Below are positions 1 to 8,788 of a stretch of DNA of 64,000 bases, in pieces. The DNA comes from Chitinilyticum litopenaei DSM 21440 (GTDB lineage: Bacteria; Pseudomonadota; Gammaproteobacteria; Burkholderiales; Chitinibacteraceae), in NCBI RefSeq assembly GCF_000428145.1, contig NZ_ATZJ01000001.1, positions 1 to 64,000 of the forward strand, read 5' to 3'. The notes under the pieces were generated by a model, which did no database searches, was not told the DNA's origin, and saw only the letters and a program-made list of their open reading frames with translations. The position numbers were made by a program, and so were the translations under genes. Position 1 is the first letter of the stretch. The number at the start of each line of letters is the position of its first letter.

Positions 1-230
1 TGGCGCAAGCCGGCAACGCCGGCTTCGAGGAAACGGCGTCGCCACAACATGATGGTGGGCGCGGTTGTGCGCAATTGCAGGGCGATTTCCTTACTGGGAA
101 CGCCTTCGGCGGTCATGAGGATGATGCGGGCGCGCAGCGCCTGCTTTTGTGGTGTCGAGCCGCGGCGAACCCAGGTTGTCAATTCTTGGAGATCGGCCTC
201 GGAGAGTGAAAGGGTCATTGGTCGTCGCAT
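1..230 (-). CDS. IS630-family transposase, N-terminal part, cut by window edge
   Basis: From an ATG at 228-230 the minus strand stays open for 76 codons and runs off the left edge of the window. The start reads MRRPMTLSLSEADLQ. A helix-turn-helix stretch follows (ARIILMTAEGVPSKEIALQL, then TIMLWRRRFLEAGVAGLR). This is the usual N-terminal DNA-binding region of IS630/Tc1-type transposases, placed before the DDE domain, which would lie outside the window. A second in-frame ATG at 216-218 is an alternative start. Whether the element is intact cannot be judged from here. The family call rests on the HTH pattern alone. Confidence 0.7.
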   Translation of the reverse strand, partial: MRRPMTLSLSEADLQELTTWVRRGSTPQKQALRARIILMTAEGVPSKEIALQLRTTAPTIMLWRRRFLEAGVAGLR

Positions 231-438
231 GTAAACAATGACCTAATAAGTAAAGATTTGTTCCGCCCTATGCACTAGCAGAGGCGCACCGGCACTGTCA
301 TTGGCATGACATGGTCCATCAGATAGCGCTTGTATTGGTCTGGCCGGCTTTCTATCCTGACATTTCGTGACTGTCGGCGCGCTGCGCGCATCAGGCAGGC
401 AAGACCTTCGCGGTCTCAAGACAATATCAGGAGGATCC

Positions 439-1542
439 ATGCGCCCCCTTTCCGCCACCGTTCTGCACGTTCTGGCGCTGGCCTGCGGCACGACGGGCCT
501 GCTGCTGCTCGCCAGCGGCCCGCTGGCTTGGCTGCTGGCACTGGCCTGCGCCGGCACCGGCGTCGCCGCCCTGCTGTTCGACCGCCGCCCCGCCGCTGCC
601 CCTGAGCTGAGCTTCGCTCCACCGCCCGAACAGGCGCCAGCGGCGCAGGCCGATCTGCTCGTCAGCAAGGTGCTGCCCTTGTGGGACCACAATGTCACGC
701 TGGCCCGCCAGCAAACCGAACAGGCCGCCGACGATCTGGTCACCCGTTTCGGCAACATCATGGCGCAGCTGAAAATGGCGCTGAGCGGCGACCAGCTGGG
801 CTCCAACCAGGTCATCGACGTGATTGCCGGCAGCGAGCAGCAGCTGCAGCAAATCCTCACCACCCTTGAACAGGCCGCGCAGGAACGCCAGCACTTCCAG
901 CAGGAAATCGCCAGCCTGGCCTCGTTCACCGAAGAACTGAAACGCATGGCCAGCGATGTGGCGCACATTGCCGGGCAGACCAATCTGCTGGCGCTGAATG
1001 CTGCCATCGAAGCCGCACGTGCCGGCGAGGCCGGGCGCGGCTTTGCCGTCGTGGCCGATGAGGTGCGCAAGCTCTCGACGCTGTCGGGCGAAACCGGCAA
1101 GCACATCAGCGCCAAGGTCGAGTCGGTCAATGGCGCCATGCAATCCATGCTGGAGCTGACGCGCAACTATTCCGCGCGCGACCAGCAGACCATCGATGAA
1201 ACCGGCAGCACGATACGTTCGGTGATCGCCGCCATCGAGCAGGCGGCCGAAACGCTGGGCCGGGACATGGAAGAACTGGTGAGCACCAATCAGTCCATCG
1301 AGCGCGACATCAGCGAAGTGATGGTCAACCTGCAATTCCAGGATCGGGTCAGCCAGATCCTCTCGCACATCAGCACCGACATGCAGCGCCTGGGTGATGT
1401 GGCCAGCCGTCAGCAGCTGGCGCAACAGAATCCGCAGGAATGGGCCGACCAGCTCAGCAAGAGCTACACCACCCTGGAGCAGCACATCACCGACCGCAGC
1501 AAGAGCGCGCTGCCGGCGGAATCCACCATCACCTTCTTCTGA
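439..1542 (+). CDS. Short methyl-accepting chemotaxis protein, first gene of che operon
   Basis: This 367-aa chemoreceptor feeds the CheA kinase encoded downstream. The start at 439 is set by a strong AGGAGGATCC ribosome site; an upstream in-frame ATG at 367 lacks one. Residues about 5-45 form two hydrophobic segments with almost no periplasmic loop, so the protein has no obvious extracellular sensor. No clear HAMP domain is seen. The conserved signalling tip (GQTNLLALNAAIEAARAGEA) lies around residues 178-198. The C-terminal part is predicted helical. It probably senses an internal signal or membrane state. It sits 22 bp upstream of cheY and is likely cotranscribed with the whole cluster. 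Confidence 0.9.
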   Translation: MRPLSATVLHVLALACGTTGLLLLASGPLAWLLALACAGTGVAALLFDRRPAAAPELSFAPPPEQAPAAQADLLVSKVLPLWDHNVTLARQQTEQAADDLVTRFGNIMAQLKMALSGDQLGSNQVIDVIAGSEQQLQQILTTLEQAAQERQHFQQEIASLASFTEELKRMASDVAHIAGQTNLLALNAAIEAARAGEAGRGFAVVADEVRKLSTLSGETGKHISAKVESVNGAMQSMLELTRNYSARDQQTIDETGSTIRSVIAAIEQAAETLGRDMEELVSTNQSIERDISEVMVNLQFQDRVSQILSHISTDMQRLGDVASRQQLAQQNPQEWADQLSKSYTTLEQHITDRSKSALPAESTITFF

Positions 1543-1564
1543 TCTGCCGACACGGGGACAACAC

Positions 1565-1933
1565 ATGAGCAAAACCATTCTGATCGTTGACGACTCCTCC
1601 AGCCTGCGCACCGTCGTCGGCCTCGCGCTCAAGGGCGCCGGCTATGACGTCATCGAGGGTTGCGACGGCAAGGACGCACTGAGCAAGCTCGACGGCCGCA
1701 AGATTCATCTGGTGATTTCCGATGTCAACATGCCGAACATGGACGGGATCACCTTCGTCAAGCAGATGAAAACCCTGCCTGCCTACAAATTCACCCCGGT
1801 GATCATGCTGACGACCGAAGCGGGCGAAGCCAAGAAGAACGAGGGCAAGGATGCCGGTGTGAAAGCCTGGGTGGTCAAGCCCTTCCAGCCGCAGCAGATG
1901 CTGATGGCCGTGCAAAAGCTCGTGTTACCTTGA
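1565..1933 (+). CDS. cheY: CheY-type response regulator
   Basis: This 122-aa single receiver domain relays phosphate from CheA to the motor or another output. The acidic pocket is in ILIVDDSSS (D9, D10). The phospho-acceptor is D53 in VISDVNMPNMDG, the conserved Thr lies in MLTTEAG, and the invariant Lys is K105 in WVVKPF. No output domain is present. The start at 1565 has a GGGGAC site 6-11 bases upstream. It lies between the first receptor and a STAS gene, an arrangement known from Vibrio/Shewanella-type chemotaxis clusters. Whether it acts on the flagellar switch or as a phosphate sink cannot be told from sequence. Confidence 0.93.
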   Translation: MSKTILIVDDSSSLRTVVGLALKGAGYDVIEGCDGKDALSKLDGRKIHLVISDVNMPNMDGITFVKQMKTLPAYKFTPVIMLTTEAGEAKKNEGKDAGVKAWVVKPFQPQQMLMAVQKLVLP

Positions 1934-1998
1934 GACGGCGCAGCAAACCCTTGCCGCTGATCTTTTGAACCTCTGCACCTTGCCAAGCCGGAGCCGCC

Positions 1999-2277
1999 AT
2001 GAGCCCCCTGCCGCTGGATAGCGAACAGACGATCTACCAGGTCGCCACCACCCACGAGCAACTGTCGGCCGCCCTGCTCGCCGGGCAGCCGCTGGTGCTG
2101 GATTTGTCGACCATCGAGGAATGCGATACGTCCTTCGTGCAGCTGCTGCTGTGGCTGCAGGCCAAGTGCCGGGAAAAGCAGCAGCCGCTGGCGCTGGGCG
2201 ACCCCTCCCCCCGGCTGGCGGCGCTGCTGGCGCAACTGGGGCTTGCCGATGCCCTGACCTTCGGCCGCGCGGAGTAA
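1999..2277 (+). CDS. STAS-domain protein of the chemotaxis cluster
   Basis: This 92-aa protein looks like an anti-sigma-factor-antagonist (STAS) fold. LVLDLSTIEECDTSFVQLLL matches the STAS phosphorylation loop, where a Ser/Thr after the D(S/T) motif is the usual site; here it is D-T-S. It begins 65 bp after cheY and ends 4 bp before cheA, so it is part of the operon. Small STAS proteins occur in some chemotaxis gene clusters with unsettled roles. No partner anti-sigma kinase (SpoIIAB/RsbW type) is seen in the window. The Ser/Thr kinase at 28582-29850 is a different family. Confidence 0.82.
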   Translation: MSPLPLDSEQTIYQVATTHEQLSAALLAGQPLVLDLSTIEECDTSFVQLLLWLQAKCREKQQPLALGDPSPRLAALLAQLGLADALTFGRAE

Positions 2278-2281
2278 TGCC

Positions 2282-4459
2282 ATGAATCTCGACCAAGCCA
2301 TGCAGGCCTTTTTCGACGAGGCCTTCGAACTGCTGCAGCAGATGGAAGCCATCCTGCTGGATGCCGAAAGCACGCAATCCGACCCCGAACTGCTCAACGC
2401 GCTGTTTCGTACCATTCATACCATCAAGGGTTCGGCCGGGCTGTTCGCACTGGATGACATCGTCGGCTTTACCCACCAGGTCGAGAACGTGCTCGACCGC
2501 CTGCGCGGCGGCGAACTGGCACTGACCGAGACACTGACCAGTCTGCTGCTGCGCTGCCACGATCATGTCAAGGCCATGCTGCAGGCGCTGGCGAGCCATG
2601 GCACCGCGCCGGATGCCACCCTTGGCCACGCCCTGCTGGCCGAGCTGGCGGGGCTGTCCGGCCAGGCCGGTGCAGCGACGCCCGGCGAGCCCTCTGCGGA
2701 AGCCACCGCTGCGGCGGCTCATCAGGACTGGCTGCTGTATCTGGGCTTCGGGCCCGATGTGCTGCGCCATGGTCTCGACCCGGCCAGCTTTCTGAGTTAT
2801 CTCGCCACGCTGGGCCACATCGAGCAGGTCATCCCGCTCTACTCCGGACTGAACGCCGTCAGCGATTACGATCCGGAACAGAACTACCTGCAGCTGGCGC
2901 TGCGCTTTGCCGGCCATTGCGACCTCGCCACGCTGCACGATGTCTTTGAATTTGCCCGTGAAGACAGCCATATCCTCATCGCCCCCCTGGCCGACGCCGC
3001 GCGGCAACTGGCCGATGCCGGCGGCGCGCTGCCCGAAGCCGAACTGCAGCAGGCCCGCCAGAGCTGGCTGGCGCTGGGGATGATGGAAGGTGGCAAAGTA
3101 GCGCATGCCGCAGACCAGGGGATGGCTGCGAAAATCGAAACAGTTGCCGGAACGCCGCCGCCGGGCACCGGCGACCCGGCCGCCAGTCCCGTTGCCGCAA
3201 GCAAAAAGGTGAAAGCCAATGAGCGCGCAGGCGAAAGCCGCTTTCTGCGGGTCGAGGCCGAAAAGCTCGACAATCTGATCAATCTGATCGGCGAGCTGGT
3301 CATCGCCGGCGCGGCCGGCAATCTGCTGGCACAGCAAACCGGCAGTACCGCCCTGCAGGAATGGAACCAGGGTGTCAGCGGGCTGATCGAACAGATCCGC
3401 ACCGGCGCACTATCCATGCGCATGGTGCAGGTAGGCGAGATTTTCAATCGCTTCCCGCGCGTGGTGCGCGATGTGTCCAAAGAATTGGGCAAGGAGATCG
3501 AGCTGAAGATTTCCGGCGCCGATGCCGAACTGGACAAAACCATGGTCGAAAAGCTTGGTGACCCGCTGATGCATATCGTGCGCAATGCGATGGATCACGG
3601 CATTGAAGGCACCGAGCTGCGCCGGCTGCGCGGCAAGCCGGCGCAAGGCACGGTGCGGCTCAATGCCTACCACGAGTCCGGCAGCATCGTGATCGAAATC
3701 AGTGACGACGGCGGCGGACTGAATCGGGAGAAAATCCTGAAGAAAGCCATAGACCGCAGCCTGATTGCGCCGGATGCCCAGCTGGCGGATCAGGAAATCT
3801 ACGCACTGATTTTCGAGCCGGGCTTTTCCACGGCCGATCAGATTACCAACATTTCCGGACGCGGCGTCGGCATGGACGTAGTGCGGCGTAGCATCGAAGC
3901 CTTGCGCGGCATCATCAGCATCGATTCGGAGCTGGAGGTCGGCACGGTATTCCGCATCCGCCTGCCACTGACCCTGGCAATCATTGATGGCTTCATGGTT
4001 CAGGCAGGCGACGCCATCTTCATAGTACCGCTGGAAAGCATTGTCGAGTGCGTCGAATTGCCCGAAGAGCAAAGCGGCAACAACAGTTGCGATCACCTCA
4101 ATCTGCGCAACGAACTGCTGCCCCTGCTGCGTCTGGCCACGTTTTTCGAGCTGCCACACCCCACCCCGCCACGGCAGAACGTTGTCATCCTGCAACTGGG
4201 TGATCGCAAGGCCGGGCTGGTAGTAGACCGCTTGCTCGGCGAATTCCAGACCGTCATCAAACCACTGGGCAGCATGTTCCGCAGTCTGAAACCGATCGGC
4301 GGATCGACCATTCTTGGCAATGGCCAGGTGGCGCTGATTCTGGACGTCAATGAACTCGTCACCCATGTCATCAACCGCGACGCCGTCAAATACAGCCTGG
4401 CGGCGGATCAGGCTCATTTGGGCAGCGCCCAGGCCAAGCCACAGCACATGCGCCAGTAA
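2282..4459 (+). CDS. cheA: Chemotaxis histidine kinase CheA
   Basis: This 725-aa kinase autophosphorylates on its N-terminal Hpt domain and passes phosphate to CheY and CheB. The Hpt site is H46 in RTIHTIKGSAG. A linker and a less conserved P2-like region occupy roughly residues 130-300. A dimerisation segment starts near LRVEAEKLDNLINLIGELVI. The ATP-binding domain shows an N box (HIVRNAMDHGIE), a G1 box (SDDGGGL) and a G2 box (GRGVGMDVV). A CheW-like domain (IIDGFMVQAGDAIFIVPLES) ends the protein. All catalytic motifs are intact. The gene is coupled to the STAS gene by a 4-bp gap. Confidence 0.96.
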   Translation: MNLDQAMQAFFDEAFELLQQMEAILLDAESTQSDPELLNALFRTIHTIKGSAGLFALDDIVGFTHQVENVLDRLRGGELALTETLTSLLLRCHDHVKAMLQALASHGTAPDATLGHALLAELAGLSGQAGAATPGEPSAEATAAAAHQDWLLYLGFGPDVLRHGLDPASFLSYLATLGHIEQVIPLYSGLNAVSDYDPEQNYLQLALRFAGHCDLATLHDVFEFAREDSHILIAPLADAARQLADAGGALPEAELQQARQSWLALGMMEGGKVAHAADQGMAAKIETVAGTPPPGTGDPAASPVAASKKVKANERAGESRFLRVEAEKLDNLINLIGELVIAGAAGNLLAQQTGSTALQEWNQGVSGLIEQIRTGALSMRMVQVGEIFNRFPRVVRDVSKELGKEIELKISGADAELDKTMVEKLGDPLMHIVRNAMDHGIEGTELRRLRGKPAQGTVRLNAYHESGSIVIEISDDGGGLNREKILKKAIDRSLIAPDAQLADQEIYALIFEPGFSTADQITNISGRGVGMDVVRRSIEALRGIISIDSELEVGTVFRIRLPLTLAIIDGFMVQAGDAIFIVPLESIVECVELPEEQSGNNSCDHLNLRNELLPLLRLATFFELPHPTPPRQNVVILQLGDRKAGLVVDRLLGEFQTVIKPLGSMFRSLKPIGGSTILGNGQVALILDVNELVTHVINRDAVKYSLAADQAHLGSAQAKPQHMRQ

Positions 4460-4515
4460 TTCAACCTTCCGCCTGAATCTGCAAGCACATAACAGCAACA
4501 ACAAGGAGCATCACG

Positions 4516-6162
4516 ATGAGCGCACTGCTAAGCGGTTTGAAAACCAAGTTTGTTTTTCTCGCGATTCTGGTCGCCGCCATCGTCAGCCTGATGGGCTGGC
4601 GTGGTTATGAAAACGTCAAGCAGATCGAAACGCAGGCGAAGGCGAATGCTGAAAAAAGCCTGAAGATCGCCTCCGGCATCAGCGACTTGCAAAGCGCCAA
4701 CTCGGACTTCAAAACCCAGGTTCAGGAATGGAAAAACATCCTGCTGCGCGGCGACACACCAGAAGATTATGAAAAATACCTTAAAGCCTTCAAAAAAGGG
4801 CAGGACACGGTACAAAACGATCTGAAAGAGGTCAGGAAGCACTTTGCCGAGCTGGGGGTGGCGACCGCTGATATCGACCAGTTGCTCAAGGAGCATGAAC
4901 GACTGTACGGCCAGTATCTGGCCGCGCTCAAACTCTTCGAGGAGAAAAAACCGAATGCCGGCAAGCTGGTCGACAAGGCCGTGCGCGGCCTGGATCGCGC
5001 AACCGCACAAGGCATGGAGAAACTGGCCGAATCATTGCAAAAGCAGGCCACCGAAATGGTACGGGCCGATGAAAAAGCCATGGAAACGCGCATCGCCGAC
5101 AGCGCCAATACCGTGATCCTGCTCGGGGCAGGCGCAGTTGCCGTGCTGATGGCACTGCTCTTCATGGTGGCCTTCAGCGTGCTGCGCCAGCTCGGCGGAG
5201 AACCGCAACGGGTAATGCTCGTCATGAATCAGCTGGCCGCTGGCAACCTTGCAGTTTCGCTGCCAGTCCGCGCCAGTGACCGCAGCAGCCTGGCGTTCGC
5301 CATCAACGTCTTGATCGAAAAGCTCAAGAGCATCATTGCTGATGTGAAAGTCAATGCCGACAACCTGTCGGGCGCGGCGCAGCAGTTGTCCTCAACCTCG
5401 CAAAATCTCTCGCAAATGGCGAGTGAATCAGCCGCCAGCATCGAAGAAACCTGTGCCTCCATTGAAGAAATGAGTTCTTCGATCAACCAGACCAACGATA
5501 ACGCCAAGGTTACCGAAACCATTGCCGCGAAAGCCATGCGCGAAGCCAGCGAGGGCGGCAGCGCGGTGAGTGAAACGGTCAAGGCAATGCGCCAGATCGC
5601 CGAAAAGATCCGCATTATCGATGACATCGCCTACAAGACCAATTTGCTGGCGCTCAATGCCGCCATCGAAGCGGCCCGCGCCGGCGAGCATGGCAAGGGC
5701 TTTGCAGTGGTGGCTGCCGAAGTGCGCAAACTGGCCGAACGCAGCCAGATCGCCGCACAGGAAATCACCGGCGTAGCAACCAGCAGCGTTGCTCTGGCAG
5801 AACGCGCAGGCAGCCTGCTGGAAGAAATCGTGCGCTCCAGCACCAAAACCGCCGATCTGGTGCAGGAAATCGCCGCAGCTTCGAATGAACAGGCCAGCGG
5901 CGTCAACCAGATCAATAGCGCCGTGCAACAGATCAACAGTTCGACGCAGCAAAATGCCTCCAGCAGTGAAGAGCTGGCAGGTACGGCCGAGGAAGTTAGC
6001 GGCCAGGCTGCGGCTTTGCAGGACATCATGGGCTTTTTCACCCTGGGACAGGACTCACAGCGTGATAGCGAAACCGCCCGCTTCCCCCTGCCTGCCGCAA
6101 GCAAGAAGCACAACCGCGCCGTACCCGCCGCGCCGGATGAGCATGATTTCGTGCGCTTCTGA
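4516..6162 (+). CDS. Methyl-accepting chemotaxis protein with CheR-tether C terminus
   Basis: This is a classic 548-aa transmembrane chemoreceptor. TM1 covers about residues 11-28. A roughly 165-residue helical periplasmic domain follows, of the four-helix-bundle type (SDLQSANSDFKTQVQEWKN). TM2 lies near 197-219, then HAMP, then a full signalling domain with the tip KTNLLALNAAIEAARAGEH near residues 373-391. The last residues are DFVRF (544-548), after a flexible Pro/Ala/Lys-rich linker. This fits the x-[FHYW]-x-x-[FHYW] pentapeptide that tethers CheR, and cheR is two genes downstream. The gene lies between cheA and cheW. An AAGGAG ribosome site precedes the start. Confidence 0.94.
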   Translation: MSALLSGLKTKFVFLAILVAAIVSLMGWRGYENVKQIETQAKANAEKSLKIASGISDLQSANSDFKTQVQEWKNILLRGDTPEDYEKYLKAFKKGQDTVQNDLKEVRKHFAELGVATADIDQLLKEHERLYGQYLAALKLFEEKKPNAGKLVDKAVRGLDRATAQGMEKLAESLQKQATEMVRADEKAMETRIADSANTVILLGAGAVAVLMALLFMVAFSVLRQLGGEPQRVMLVMNQLAAGNLAVSLPVRASDRSSLAFAINVLIEKLKSIIADVKVNADNLSGAAQQLSSTSQNLSQMASESAASIEETCASIEEMSSSINQTNDNAKVTETIAAKAMREASEGGSAVSETVKAMRQIAEKIRIIDDIAYKTNLLALNAAIEAARAGEHGKGFAVVAAEVRKLAERSQIAAQEITGVATSSVALAERAGSLLEEIVRSSTKTADLVQEIAAASNEQASGVNQINSAVQQINSSTQQNASSSEELAGTAEEVSGQAAALQDIMGFFTLGQDSQRDSETARFPLPAASKKHNRAVPAAPDEHDFVRF

Positions 6163-6173
6163 AAGGAGAAACC

Positions 6174-6755
6174 ATGACAGCCCTGACCTTGCAGCGCAGC
6201 CAGCATGGCCGGTCTGCGGCAACCGACGAGCATGAACCCGATGCAGGGCAGTTTCTTACCTTCCAGCTGGGTAACGAGACCTTTGCCATCGACATTCTGT
6301 GCATCCGGGAGATTCTGGAATATGAGTATCTGACCGAAGTGCCGCTGATGCCGGACTTCATTCGCGGCGTAATGAATCTGCGCGGCGCAGTCGTGCCGGT
6401 AATCGACTTGGCGCTGCGCTTTCACCGCCCGCGTACCGAACTGGGAAGGCGCAGCTGTGTCGTCATTATCGAGGTGCACGATGAGGACGAAGACCGCCTG
6501 CAACTGATCGGCATTCTGGTGGATGCAGTAAATGAAGTACTCGCCATCAATTCGGCCGACATCGAGGCTGCGCCGCAATTTGGCAGCAAACTGCGCACGG
6601 ATTTCATTGCAGGCATGGCGCGTCTTGATCAGCGTTTCATCGTGCTGCTGAACGTGCCCAGAGTACTGTCCATTGAAGAAATCACCCTGCTTTCGCGCCT
6701 GGATGAGGGTGGCGACAGCATTGCGGCAGGCGGTTGCGATGATGGAATTGAGTGA
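6174..6755 (+). CDS. cheW: CheW coupling protein
   Basis: This 193-aa CheW-like protein links receptors to CheA. The core has FLTFQLGNETFAIDILCIRE, then FIRGVMNLRGAVVPVIDLA, the hallmark CheW strand pattern, and IGILVDAVNEVL. N- and C-terminal extensions of about 25 and 20 residues lie outside the normal fold. An AGGAGAAACC ribosome site precedes the ATG, 11 bp after the upstream receptor gene. Its end overlaps the cheR start by 17 bp, so the two are probably translationally coupled. Confidence 0.95.
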   Translation: MTALTLQRSQHGRSAATDEHEPDAGQFLTFQLGNETFAIDILCIREILEYEYLTEVPLMPDFIRGVMNLRGAVVPVIDLALRFHRPRTELGRRSCVVIIEVHDEDEDRLQLIGILVDAVNEVLAINSADIEAAPQFGSKLRTDFIAGMARLDQRFIVLLNVPRVLSIEEITLLSRLDEGGDSIAAGGCDDGIE

Positions 6756-7542
6756 CGCAGCCTTTCGGCGCTTCAGCACCTGGATGCGCGAGCAAGCCGG
6801 CATTCATCTGCCGGCCGAGAAAAAGCCGCTGCTGCAACAGCGGCTGCTCAAACGCCTGCGCGCGCGCCAGCTCACCAGTTATGAAGCTTACTTTCAGCTG
6901 CTGTTACAACCCGCCGAACAAGCGGAACGGGTGCTGGCCGTTGATCTGCTGACCACCCATGAAACCTATTTTTTCCGCGAACCCGAACATTTCAACTGGC
7001 TGCGGCGCTATCTGCAGCAGCACCCGCCCAGCCAGGCGCTGCGAATCTGGAGCGCAGCCTGCTCCAGTGGCGAAGAGGTCTGGAGCCTGGCCATGCTGCT
7101 GGCGGATGAGCGCGGCCTAGCGTCTGACTGGCACATCACCGGCAGCGACATCAGCCAGCCAATGCTGGAGCGCGCCCGTGCGGCGCATTACCCGATGCAG
7201 CGCATCGACAGCATCCCCCCCGCCTACCTGCAGCAATGGTGTCTCAAGGGCGTGGGGACGCAGGATGGCACATTGCTGATCGATCCCGTTCTGCGTCCCA
7301 AAACCACATTCACGCATGTCAATCTGGCGCAGGATCTGCCACACATGCACGCTTTTCATATTGTATTTCTGCGCAATGTGCTGATTTATTTTGATCAGGC
7401 CGGCAAAGCAGCCATTTTGCAGCGCATTCTGCACCGCTTAGCCCCGCAGGGTTACCTGGTTGTGTCGCACTCGGAAAGTCTGCAAGGCCTGAACGTCAAT
7501 TTGCGCTCGATCCAACCGGGCGTCTATCGCAAGAGCGAGTAA
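6739..7542 (+). CDS. cheR: Chemotaxis protein methyltransferase CheR
   Basis: CheR methylates receptor glutamates using S-adenosylmethionine. The N-terminal helical domain starts MMELSDAAFRRFSTWM. The catalytic domain has TTHETYFFREPEHF, the SAM-binding IWSAACSSGEEVWSLAM, HITGSDISQPML, and the late motif IVFLRNVLIYFD. The C terminus (VVSHSESLQGL) is typical of the family. The start is at 6739 or 6742; either gives a short overlap with cheW and lies 8-11 bases after GCAGG. An ATG further upstream at 6673 lies inside cheW and lacks support. The product is about 267 aa, normal for CheR. Confidence 0.95.
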   Translation: MMELSDAAFRRFSTWMREQAGIHLPAEKKPLLQQRLLKRLRARQLTSYEAYFQLLLQPAEQAERVLAVDLLTTHETYFFREPEHFNWLRRYLQQHPPSQALRIWSAACSSGEEVWSLAMLLADERGLASDWHITGSDISQPMLERARAAHYPMQRIDSIPPAYLQQWCLKGVGTQDGTLLIDPVLRPKTTFTHVNLAQDLPHMHAFHIVFLRNVLIYFDQAGKAAILQRILHRLAPQGYLVVSHSESLQGLNVNLRSIQPGVYRKSE

Positions 7543-7670
7543 TCGCGCCCGGGCATTTTGCTCTTCTGCATTCCTTGGACGGGGCGAGCGCTGGGCTTAC
7601 TCGCCAGAAAACCGCATTAATCTGGTTGAACTTGCCCGAATGTCTGGGCAGCAGACAGGAAGACCTTCGC

Positions 7671-8786
7671 ATGATCAAGGTTCTTGTAGTTGATGATTCC
7701 GCCGTGATTCGCCAAGTCGTGACCGACATTCTGGGTGCGGCCCCCGGCATCAAGGTGATCGCCACCGCCAGCGACCCGCTATACGCGCGCGCGCGCATGG
7801 ACAAAGAGTGGCCGGATGTCATTGTGCTGGATGTGGAAATGCCGCGCATGGATGGCATTAGTTTTCTGAGGCAGCTAATGGGTGAGCGGCCCACACCAGT
7901 CGTCATCTTGTCCACACTGACCACCAAGGGTTCGGCCACCGCGATTGAAGCGTTGCGGGCCGGAGCGGTACAGGTGCTTGCCAAGCCATCGCTGGCAGTC
8001 AAACAGCAGTTGCAAGATGAATCAGCCTCGCTGGTGCAGGCGGTGCGGGCTGCGGCGGGAGCACGAGTCGGGCTGCTAAAGCCTCCAGCAAGCGCAAGTC
8101 AGGCAGGCGCGGCAATCGCGCCTGGCCCGCAGTCCGAGGCCTTGCTGAACTCTCGCCCCAAATTGTCCGCCGATGCCGTGATCGCCCCCCCCGCACTCGG
8201 CGCCATGATCCAGACCACCGAGCGCATCGTGCTGATCGGTACATCGACCGGCGGTACACAGGCGCTGGAGTTGATCCTCACCCAACTGAGCCGCACCTGC
8301 CCGCCCATCGCCATAGTGCAACACATGCCCGAAGCCTTTACCGCTTCATTCGCCAGGCGCTTGAACGAGTTGTGCCAGATTGAAGTCCGAGAAGCCGCAT
8401 CGGGTGACCGCTTGCGCAGCGGTCTGGCACTCATCGCACCGGGAGGCAAGCATTTGATGATCAAGCGCAGCGGCGCGCAATACCTGGCCGACGTCGTCGA
8501 CGGCCCACTGGTCAGCCGCCACCGCCCCTCGGTGGATGTGCTGTTCCGCTCCGGCGCGAAATTCGCCGGCCGCAATGCGGTCGGCATCATCCTGACCGGC
8601 ATGGGCGATGATGGCGCGCGCGGGCTCAAGGAAATGCACGATGCCGGCGCGCGCACCTATGCCCAGGACGAGGACAGCTGCGTGGTGTTCGGCATGCCGA
8701 AGGAAGCCATCAAGCTGGGCGCCGCCGACGAAGTCGTCAGCCTCGCGCGCGTGCCGCAGCTCATCGAACAGGTCGGCAGGGGCTGA
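7671..8786 (+). CDS. cheB: Protein-glutamate methylesterase CheB
   Basis: This 371-aa protein has a receiver domain fused to a methylesterase that removes receptor methyl groups and deamidates Gln. The receiver shows VVDDS and phospho-acceptor D54 in VLDVEMPRMDG. A variable linker spans about 125-183. The esterase has S192 in GTSTGG, H218 in IVQHMP and D314 in GMGDDGA, the expected Ser-His-Asp triad. The start at 7671 gives the canonical MIKVLVVDDS; the ATG at 7575 would add an unlikely tail. The 128-bp gap after cheR is the largest inside the operon. A paralogue lies at 31444-32517. Confidence 0.95.
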   Translation: MIKVLVVDDSAVIRQVVTDILGAAPGIKVIATASDPLYARARMDKEWPDVIVLDVEMPRMDGISFLRQLMGERPTPVVILSTLTTKGSATAIEALRAGAVQVLAKPSLAVKQQLQDESASLVQAVRAAAGARVGLLKPPASASQAGAAIAPGPQSEALLNSRPKLSADAVIAPPALGAMIQTTERIVLIGTSTGGTQALELILTQLSRTCPPIAIVQHMPEAFTASFARRLNELCQIEVREAASGDRLRSGLALIAPGGKHLMIKRSGAQYLADVVDGPLVSRHRPSVDVLFRSGAKFAGRNAVGIILTGMGDDGARGLKEMHDAGARTYAQDEDSCVVFGMPKEAIKLGAADEVVSLARVPQLIEQVGRG

Positions 8787-8788
8787 AC

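Noticed and set aside
1925..3337. Minus-strand open frame of 470 codons
   Set aside because: It is antisense to cheA and the STAS gene, with no domain signal.
7543..7670. Promoter or small gene in the cheR-cheB gap
   Set aside because: No convincing -35/-10 pair, hairpin or coding frame with a ribosome site was found in the 128 bp.
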